From Hofstenia miamia (taxonomy: Eukaryota; Xenacoelomorpha; Acoela): 37,153 nucleotides of DNA. A program made the translations under genes and the position numbers. The number at the start of each line of letters is the position of its first letter. Position 1 is the first letter of the stretch. Shown in pieces: positions 30,951-37,153 of the stretch. The notes beneath the pieces were generated by a model, which searched no databases, had not been told where the DNA came from, and saw only the letters and a program-made list of their open reading frames with translations. The DNA lies in the NCBI GenBank assembly GCA_004352715.1, contig SCFE01000049.1, positions 53,425 through 90,577 on the forward strand. The letters run 5' to 3'.

Positions 30951-32011
30951 GATCAACTGCACAATGTGTAAAAACATTAAAAAACGGCCAACACTATTTT
31001 TTGCGGTTTGCTTTATTTGCCAAATTAGCAAATTCGAGGTCGTACAATATAAAAATTGATATAAGAATAGAATTAAATGGCATTTTCATAATCATCGCTC
31101 TACCCACTTTAGGTGAGTTCATTGCCACAATGGCGCTATGGACTATAAGATAGCCAGTCATGGCGTAAAACCTGATGACTGATTTAACACTGAGTACCCC
31201 GTAAGGAGAAAAGCCCGTAACATCGTGAAAAATTCTCATTTTAGGTGTACAAAAGTTATAACTTATATGTATCAAAAAATAAAATTCTTTTCAGTTATTT
31301 TTTTCCAATAACACGAGTTTTGTTTGATATATGTGATTAAATATTTCGATGTGTTTAAATTTTTAGTTAGATTTTAATATTACGAAAGTTGAAAGATTAA
31401 ATTCTACGCATATACGCCATTTAAATTATTACATGCAATGATGATTTGTAAAGTGTTCCATGAAATATTACTTTTTGAATCACTCTAATGTTACATTTGA
31501 AAAATTATCACTAGAATTGCTAGCTAATTTTATGCACTCTATAGTGGTACCAATTTAAATGTAACAAATAAGAAAAAAGACATTTTTATGCAAAATTTTT
31601 AAGCAAATTTTATTACAGACATAAAATGCACCTTAGTTAATAAAAGAAAAAAATATATAGCTTTCAAAATCAACCATCATTTCATATAAATAAAAAATTG
31701 CCCTCGCATATTAAATTTGATAAATCTAAATCTTCGAGAAGTTGAGTATTCGGTTTCAAAAAAGAATTGCTTCTGGAAAATGATTCATTTTTCTTTCAAA
31801 TTATAACTAATCAGAAGATCACTTAAAATCCTTCCTTGATGTTTCCTTGAGTGCGCATTCCTCAATAGCATTTTAGGTGACATTTTGGAGACTTATTGTT
31901 ATTTAGTTACAAAGTAGTTAATTCTGGTTAATTTGTTGCCAAAGTATGTTTTGTTTCCAAAATTCAATATTAAAATGACTGGCAATAATTTTGTTTCCAA
32001 ATGTTGCAAAA
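30951..32011. other. No gene seen
   Basis: A minus frame of 93 codons at 31275-30994 and an overlapping plus frame at 30941-31153 are open but match no family I recognise. Otherwise AT-rich sequence without features. Confidence 0.5.
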
Positions 32012-32347
32012 ATGTTAATAATTTGTAGATAATTCAGCTTTGTCATGCCAATATATTTTATCATTAATAAATTGCACAACATAAGGTAACGTTTGGTTGA
32101 TAAATTAATATTTATAGTCTGCGTAGATCGCAAAGCCATAAAGGAGAACTTATAATGCATATTGTAGTAGACAAGTAATATGTTAATAATTTGTAGATAA
32201 TTCAGCTTTGTCATGCCAATATATTTTATCATTAATAAATTGCACAACATAAGGTAACGTTTGGTTGATAAATTAATATTTATAGTCTGCGTAGAGCGCA
32301 AAGCCATAAAGGAGAACTTATAATGCATATTGTAGTAGACAAGTAAT
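32012..32347. repeat. 168-bp unit duplicated in tandem
   Basis: Bases 32012-32179 and 32180-32347 are identical except for one visible substitution (GTAGATCGC versus GTAGAGCGC). The unit is 56 codons long, so a minus-strand frame stays open through both copies (31918-32382), but its composition gives no reason to think it is a gene. The near identity means a recent duplication or an assembly effect. Confidence 0.93.
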
Positions 32348-32473
32348 ATGTAGGGCGGCATTCTCTGGGGGACAGTATCCACCTACTTACTTCTTTTTAG
32401 TTATAGGGGGAACGTGAGGGGACGGAAATGTTATTTTGTTTAACAATACATAGTTTGTTTAACAAAGGACATT

Positions 32474-32602
32474 CGCTAGTGTTTTGCGGGAATGCCCGAG
32501 CCCAACGGGCTGCCCGTGCCCGCCCGGCAGAAGTGAGGGAGGGCACCGGGCTATACTTTGACCGGGTGGGCGGAAATCGGGCGCTCAAATACCCGGGCAT
32601 AT
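32474..32602. repeat. GC-rich GCCCG/CGGGC motif cluster
   Basis: In a strongly AT-rich neighbourhood this 130-base patch holds about ten GCCCG or CGGGC words in both orientations. It begins with TAGTGTTTTGCGGGAATGCC, the inverse of the CGGGCA...GCAAAACACTA wording at 35160-35192 and 35417-35450. It is likely the end of an interspersed element of the same family. Confidence 0.65.
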
Positions 32603-32607
32603 GCTAT

Positions 32608-32628
32608 TATATATATATATATATAATA
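32608..32628. repeat. (AT)n microsatellite
   Basis: Short AT array beside the GC-rich patch. Confidence 0.93.
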
Positions 32629-32797
32629 AAAGTTTTATTTCCCGTATCAATATGATAAAAAGGAAAGGTTGTAATCTAAACAGCAATAGGTAATATTCAC
32701 TTCTTATAAGCAACGAGGAAATGTATTTGTTGTCAGATATTGACGTGCAAGCACAGTAAACGTTTTCTGTTTTCTAGACATCCTGCAATATAAAGTG

Positions 32798-33832
32798 CTA
32801 CTGAGATGTCTGAGACTTTTTTGAGTTACTTTCTTTGCTGCACATTATCCGGTGAAGAGGATGTTTATTGTTAGATATGATGTTATTTACAGAGTTTTTG
32901 AATCAAACTGTGATGGCATTGTTGCATTCGTGTATAATATCTTCTTCTTCTGGTAAACGCAATGAGGAAGAAACATGCTTAAGTGCTCTTCTCAGTTTTT
33001 GTTTTTGTGAATTATTCAGATGTCTAAACTATGCCGATGAAGCATATGTGATAACACTAAGAATATATGTTTTGAATATATACCAACGCGTGTTTTCATT
33101 TATAAATCTACTAACAAACATAAGTGAGTTAGTAATAAAGTATTCTTTCTTAAGAATTTTTCCGTGTTTCTCAAATGATAATTTGTTATCGATGTTGACA
33201 CCCAGATATTCGCAGTATGTAACAGATTCAAAGTGCTTCTTTTTTAAGTTATTATTCGCAAAAATCAATTCTTTAGTTTTATTGTTATTTAGCAAAAGAT
33301 TCATATCATTGAATTGATCACAAATGAAGTTAACATTATTTTGGGCTCCTTTAAAATCTTCTTTTGCACTATTATGCTTGATTACGGATATTAAAGCTGT
33401 GTCATCAGAGAATTTTAAAAGATACGAATTTTCAGTTGGTTTATTGCTACAATATTTTATAGGATTGCCACTGCAATATCATTTAGAATTTTTATCTTGT
33501 TCGTGTAATTAACAAAAAGAATTGGGGAGTTTGGACCACCTTGAGGTATGCCCACTAATGTTTTTTTATGCTTAAATGATTTGGTATAAGAGGTAACAAC
33601 ACATTGCTTACAATCACTTAAATAGGACTGCAGCCAATTACCAAACCATTTATCATTTTCACACAAATTTTCATTAATGATTGCATTAAGCTTATTTGGC
33701 AAAACTGTATTGAAGGCAGAGCTAAAGGTAATAAATAAAGTAGAATCGTAGATTCTATATCATCAAGCTGTGCCAACAATATTCTGGATTAGTACAATAA
33801 TTGCGTCTACGGTGGACAATCAAGTTTTGGTA
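32798..33832 (-). pseudogene. LINE reverse transcriptase (CR1/L2-like group), fragment
   Basis: In minus-strand order: STVDAIIVLI, then LFITFSSAFNTVLP (motif A with Thr where catalytic Asp is expected), WLQSYLSDCKQCVV, GIPQGGPNSPILFVNYTNK, LKFSDDTALIS (motif C, FSDD at 33401-33412), LLLNNNKTKELIF, EYLGVNIDNKLSFEKHG and SVITYASSA, then TAG where Trp is usual, RALKHVSSSLRLPEEEDI, and the end at TAG 32798-32800. Frame changes occur around 33457 and 33740. The upstream part runs into (AT)n and a 474-base gap. It would have copied its RNA into the genome; missing Asp and stops make it inactive. Confidence 0.9.
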
Positions 33833-33922
33833 GGAAAACTGATATCCATCATTATTTCGTTGAAATGTCTGGATGGGAATTGATAAGATAAGGCGCTCAA
33901 AACACCGTGATGGGATACTAGT

Positions 33923-34412
33923 TATATATATATATATANNNNNNNNNNNNNNNNNNNNNNNNNNNNNNNNNNNNNNNNNNNNNNNNNNNNNNNNNNNNNN
34001 NNNNNNNNNNNNNNNNNNNNNNNNNNNNNNNNNNNNNNNNNNNNNNNNNNNNNNNNNNNNNNNNNNNNNNNNNNNNNNNNNNNNNNNNNNNNNNNNNNNN
34101 NNNNNNNNNNNNNNNNNNNNNNNNNNNNNNNNNNNNNNNNNNNNNNNNNNNNNNNNNNNNNNNNNNNNNNNNNNNNNNNNNNNNNNNNNNNNNNNNNNNN
34201 NNNNNNNNNNNNNNNNNNNNNNNNNNNNNNNNNNNNNNNNNNNNNNNNNNNNNNNNNNNNNNNNNNNNNNNNNNNNNNNNNNNNNNNNNNNNNNNNNNNN
34301 NNNNNNNNNNNNNNNNNNNNNNNNNNNNNNNNNNNNNNNNNNNNNNNNNNNNNNNNNNNNNNNNNNNNNNNNNNNNNNNNNNNNNNNNNNNNNNNNNNNN
34401 NNNNNNNNNNNN

Positions 34413-34442
<30 letters not shown>
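33923..34442. repeat. (AT)n microsatellite around a 474-base gap
   Basis: AT at 33923-33938 and 34413-34442 flanks N 33939-34412. The assembler probably failed in a long AT array or in a repeat bounded by AT. Nothing can be said about the interior. Confidence 0.9.
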
Positions 34443-34444
<2 letters not shown>

Positions 34445-34539
34445 CGTGGTTTCACCGTGCACTGTGTAATGCATACTCGTTAGTTGACGCATTGTTTGTT
34501 TTGGGTTGAAAAAGCGAAAGACTGTGTCACCAAATTCTG

Positions 34540-34714
34540 ATTATGCTGATTATAGATTCATATTTCCTTCGTCTAACTTGGTTGGGGGTTTTTGTTTTAC
34601 TGACTTAAGACAGAGAATTCTACCAATGAATTTGGAGAATCAGCTTTTTTTAAAGTTAATTCCTTTTTGTGGGATAAATCCACTTTGCAGGAGATGCTGA
34701 TCAAGACACTTTAG
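34540..34714 (+). pseudogene. hAT transposase C-terminal dimerisation fragment
   Basis: FTDLRQRILPMNLENQLFLK matches the end of ZBED-like hAT transposases (F.D.R.RL.P.N.E..LFLK). After a one-base shift near 34660 the last words are FLWDKSTLQEMLIKTL and TAG at 34712-34714. The ERLFS block just upstream is not clearly preserved. It is a small relic, unrelated in position to the hAT element at 26226. Confidence 0.6.
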
Positions 34715-35145
34715 TTTATTTTTGTTTAGTCATGTCGTGTTTTTATTGAATTATTATTTTGTAAAATTTTTGTTTTTAAAAAGAGTTCATGTGTTTGCTT
34801 AAAAAACCTTTCTTCAGTGAATTACAGTATATTTCATTTTACATAATCACTTAGAATGAAACCAATTATTTGCAATTAATTTCAATTAATTGATTGTCGA
34901 CGCTGCCAACTGCAATTAATTAATTGGATAGCCTGCTTATTGATTGGATGCACTCCAATTCAATTTTTCCGATCTCTGGTTATCACGGCTTTTCACCTAC
35001 AGAACTTAAATGCGAAATGGATCTAATGGTCTTGCAAAAAACAAAAAATTATATAGCACATTTGTTAATCTACTTTATGACATTTAATTTAAATTTTCAT
35101 AAGTTGTTTCAAATTATTAGATGCGAACCTTAAAAAGCATATGGG
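34715..35145. other. No gene seen
   Basis: AT-rich, with a short stretch of AATTAATT words at 34870-34925. The plus frame at 34924-35133 has no recognisable content. Confidence 0.55.
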
Positions 35146-35460
35146 TGCAGGACGAGCACGGGCAATGTTAAATCTACAAATGCAAAACACTAATCTCTGC
35201 ATGATTTTGATAGAATTAAAAAATTTTATAGGAGTCGTAAGAAGTTTCTCACTAAAAGACAAAATTATATAGTTCTTTTGCGTATTTTGATTAAATTTCG
35301 TAGTATTTTACGTTTTTCTCAATAGTTGCCGGGCGGACTGTGCCGCCCGTTCCTGCCCGGTGAATTCCAATGGGCGGGCACAGGGCATTGGAAGATAAAC
35401 GGGCGCAGAGCAGACACGGGCAGCGTTAAATCTAAAAATGCAAAACACTACATCGCGCTC
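35146..35460. repeat. GC-rich CGGGC repeat with terminal direct repeats
   Basis: CACGGGCAATGTTAAATC followed by AAATGCAAAACACTA at 35157-35192 recurs at 35416-35450 with few changes. Between them is AT-rich sequence and a cluster of CGGGC/GCCCG words at 35328-35405, including an imperfect inverted pair GCCCGGTGAATTCCAATGGGC. It is the same family as the patch at 32474. No coding capacity. Confidence 0.65.
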
Positions 35461-35950
35461 AAGTAAGTCTAAAGTTAAGTCATCTACATACATTTAATAG
35501 TTAAATGGCTCTGAATTTTGCATCACGAATTGCAAGTAAGTGATATTTTGTCTATATATGTTTTCAGAAAATTTTTTTTCTTCAAATTTCGGACATTAAA
35601 CTACATTTTCTTAGAAGCATCTTAAACCATTTTGCATTTTGATGTAGGACCACGCATCTGGGTTGAAGTATTGGTCTAATGGCTTCGGATATGAATTTGT
35701 TGAAATTAACTAAGAAAACTAGTAATAACTGTTCGGTAAAGTATGAAATTTTTCTGTATATGATATGACTTGTTGTTTTGCCATTTTTACGAATATGCTT
35801 TTTACCTTGTGGACCTGATTTATTGTATATACGCGGGCTGCAGCTGTGAGTTGGATAATGTTTTTGTAAAAAACTACAGGTGTGGGTCGGTAAAAAAATT
35901 CTTTGGCTATCGTCAAAACATATTTGCATTGTATATTTAATCTATGCAAG
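35461..35950 (-). other. Unrecognised minus-strand open frames after the Penelope end
   Basis: Two overlapping minus frames are open: 35929-35582 (115 codons, with GKKHIRKNGKTTSHIIY) and 35991-35719 (with FFYRPTPVVFYKNIIQLTAA). They lie directly downstream of the hammerhead-like motif on the same strand. In a tandem Penelope arrangement this place would hold the leader of a second copy. I recognise no domain, and stops follow soon after in both frames. Confidence 0.25.
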
Positions 35951-35957
35951 TACATTG

Positions 35958-35979
35958 CATATATATATATATATATATT
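35958..35979. repeat. (AT)n microsatellite
   Basis: AT array just beyond the hammerhead-like motif, in the same relative position as the array beside the motif at 25338. Confidence 0.95.
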
Positions 35980-35984
35980 CATTT

Positions 35985-36046
35985 TTAGCATAGACGCTAT
36001 GAAAAAGATAGACCGGTTTCGTATATATAAAACATCATCAGTACAA
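35985..36046 (-). ncRNA. Hammerhead-ribozyme-like motif downstream of the Penelope ORF
   Basis: The minus strand reads TGTA, CTGATGA (36041-36035), a weak hairpin region (36034-36021), then GAAA (36020-36017) and CCGGTC. The A of GAAA with CCGGT forms the palindrome ACCGGT and is followed by C, giving the canonical GTC cleavage site. The very short self-complementary stem III is the arrangement described for Penelope-like elements. Stem II is poor (GT/AC plus mismatched T-A pairs), so activity is uncertain. It lies about 70-130 bases after the stop of the Penelope ORF, where the 3' terminal repeat would be. Text after the core (ATCTTTTTCATA) resembles that of the other motif (AATCTTTCATA). 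Confidence 0.7.
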
Positions 36047-36116
36047 ATATGCGGTAAAAAACTAAATATGTTTACAATAGACTACACTTTATATATTTTT
36101 TTAATATTGCATGCTC

Positions 36117-37153
36117 TTAAAATAAGTTCAATGATATCATGCTTAGTTGTTTATTCAATAATTGATCTTTGTTTGATTGTTTAATTATTAATGCTTCTCC
36201 TATTTTATGATGTTCTGATCTTAGTCGGATGTAAAAATTTTCTTCTCTTAGTTGATGTTTGTGCATAAAAATTTCAGATTTTAGGTGTCCATTCATATGT
36301 TCCTTAATTCTTGTACCCAGATGTCGCTTTGTTTCCCCGACGTATGATTTTTCACAATCATCACATTTATATACATAAACTAAGGAGGAAACTAAATTTT
36401 TTGGGATTTGATCTTTATTTAGAAACATATCTTTTGTTTTATATGATGTCAATATTGGAATGATCTTTGTTCTTTTTAATTTTGTATTCATTATTCTAAT
36501 TTTTTTCTTTAAATTTTTTACTTGGTTTTCTATATAGGGAAGCTTTAAATAAACATCAGTCTTGGTTTCATCAATGCTTTTTTCGGGAATGTGCACAGTG
36601 GTGTCATTTGAAAATAATGCAATAGAATATTTCTTGATCAATTTGTGAGGGTAACCGTTACTTTCTAAAATGTTAAAAATTTTGTTAGCTGCAGATGTTA
36701 GATGTTGGTAATTTGAAGATATCATTTTTACTCTATTAAATAAGGCCTTGATTGTATTGATTTTATAAGATATGTTGCAATTTGAAGTATACGGGATGTA
36801 TAATCCTGAATTTGTCTCCTTGATTTGCCAACTTGTCTCATATTTGCTATTTAAATTGTGTATGCAGACATCAAGAAAATTTAGTTTATGGTCTTTTTGA
36901 AATTCCATAGTAAATTGAATTTCCGGGACAATACTGTTAAGATATTTGAGAAAAATGTCCGCTTGATCTTTTTCTTGAAAAATTGCAAAAATGTCATCAA
37001 CATATCGGAAATAACAACTAGGCTTATTAGAAGTTCTTTCATCAAAATTACATTCAATGATATCCATTGCGAATGCTGCCATTGTGGGACCTAATGCTGA
37101 TCCCATTGCCATGCCTTCAATTTGTCTGTAGATGTTATTATTGAATAGAAATG
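36117..37153 (-). CDS. Penelope-like element ORF: reverse transcriptase and GIY-YIG endonuclease (5' end outside window)
   Basis: Open from the window edge (37153) to TAA/TGA at 36117, at least 345 codons without a break. Near the edge it reads IYRQIEGMAMGSALGPTMAA, the Penelope RT block, then catalytic YVDD at 37004-36993 and LNFLDVCIHN. A long basic linker leads to the GIY-YIG nuclease: LVYVYKCDDCEKSYVGETKR with Cys pair KCDDC, YVG near 36340, RIKEH, and a late conserved Glu in GEALIIKQ. Together these copy the element RNA and nick DNA for integration. It is the least damaged mobile gene here. The first ATG seen (37112) is internal, not the start. Confidence 0.95.
   Translation of the reverse strand, partial: FLFNNNIYRQIEGMAMGSALGPTMAAFAMDIIECNFDERTSNKPSCYFRYVDDIFAIFQEKDQADIFLKYLNSIVPEIQFTMEFQKDHKLNFLDVCIHNLNSKYETSWQIKETNSGLYIPYTSNCNISYKINTIKALFNRVKMISSNYQHLTSAANKIFNILESNGYPHKLIKKYSIALFSNDTTVHIPEKSIDETKTDVYLKLPYIENQVKNLKKKIRIMNTKLKRTKIIPILTSYKTKDMFLNKDQIPKNLVSSLVYVYKCDDCEKSYVGETKRHLGTRIKEHMNGHLKSEIFMHKHQLREENFYIRLRSEHHKIGEALIIKQSNKDQLLNKQLSMISLNLF

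Noticed and set aside
32012-32347. CRISPR-like direct repeats
   Set aside because: There are only two adjacent copies of a long unit without spacers, in an animal-type genome.
31918-32382. 154-codon minus-strand ORF with an internal 56-residue repeat
   Set aside because: It is produced by a 168-bp tandem duplication of AT-rich DNA; composition and lack of any motif do not support a gene.
33395-33415. CTGATGA box on the minus strand
   Set aside because: It is the coding sequence of the LINE FSDD motif and has no GAAA partner box.
34430-34500. Possible third hammerhead motif beside the AT array
   Set aside because: GTTTCACC is present but no CTGANGA box occurs at suitable spacing on either strand.

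Overview
The window looks like an AT-rich animal (invertebrate) chromosome segment, not bacterial or viral. There are no dense gene clusters. Protein-like stretches are short, frame-broken and scattered on both strands. Nearly everything recognisable is a metazoan transposable element: Ty3/Gypsy, Penelope-like, non-LTR LINE, Tc1, mariner and hAT. Many (AT)n microsatellites and runs of N mark a draft short-read assembly. The mix would fit a mollusc such as a cephalopod, or an arachnid, but nothing here fixes the taxon.

Layout. 1-5035 (+): a decayed Ty3/Gypsy element (gag with coiled coil and CCHC knuckle, protease, reverse transcriptase, RNase H start, integrase start), with part of gag duplicated across a gap. 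5035-6147 (-): a second, related Gypsy gag-protease fragment meeting the first tail to tail. 6345-6836 (-): a zinc-finger plus PD-(D/E)XK-like fragment, probably the C-terminus of a restriction-like-endonuclease retroelement. 7742-8022 (-): a two-helix membrane segment with plausible splice acceptors, the only candidate host exon. 8140-9338 (-) and 17892-19221 (+): two copies of one Tc1 (DD34E) family in opposite orientation. 9339-10090: a diverged repeat. 12400-16430 (-): an old A-rich coding-strand region with a third Gypsy gag fragment.

20104-21310: a non-autonomous hAT-like element with a perfect 8-bp target duplication and a second AGGGCAACC-ended element inside it. 21538-23168 (-): a mariner-type element with 31-bp inverted repeats. 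23395-23930 (+): a 5'-truncated LINE tail. 25338-25395 (-): a hammerhead-ribozyme-like motif. 25843-30841: a nest in which a Tc1 element is split by a 3.4-kb hAT element, itself split by a 681-bp GGGACC-rich MITE with a perfect TTTTACAA duplication. 32012-32347: a 168-bp tandem duplication. 32798-33832 (-): LINE reverse transcriptase. 34540-34714 (+): a hAT C-terminus. 36117-37153 (-): a Penelope-like RT plus GIY-YIG ORF running off the right edge, the only clearly unbroken mobile-element ORF, followed by a second hammerhead-like motif.

The genes do not form a pathway. Stops in many of the dead ORFs are TGA where arginine CGA is expected. Three cases are confirmed by comparing repeat copies inside the window, which points to CpG deamination as the main decay process. 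The most rewarding items are the two hammerhead-like motifs with palindromic stem III, the nested Tc1/hAT/MITE structure, the MITEs with subterminal GC-rich motif arrays, and the candidate endonuclease and membrane exon.
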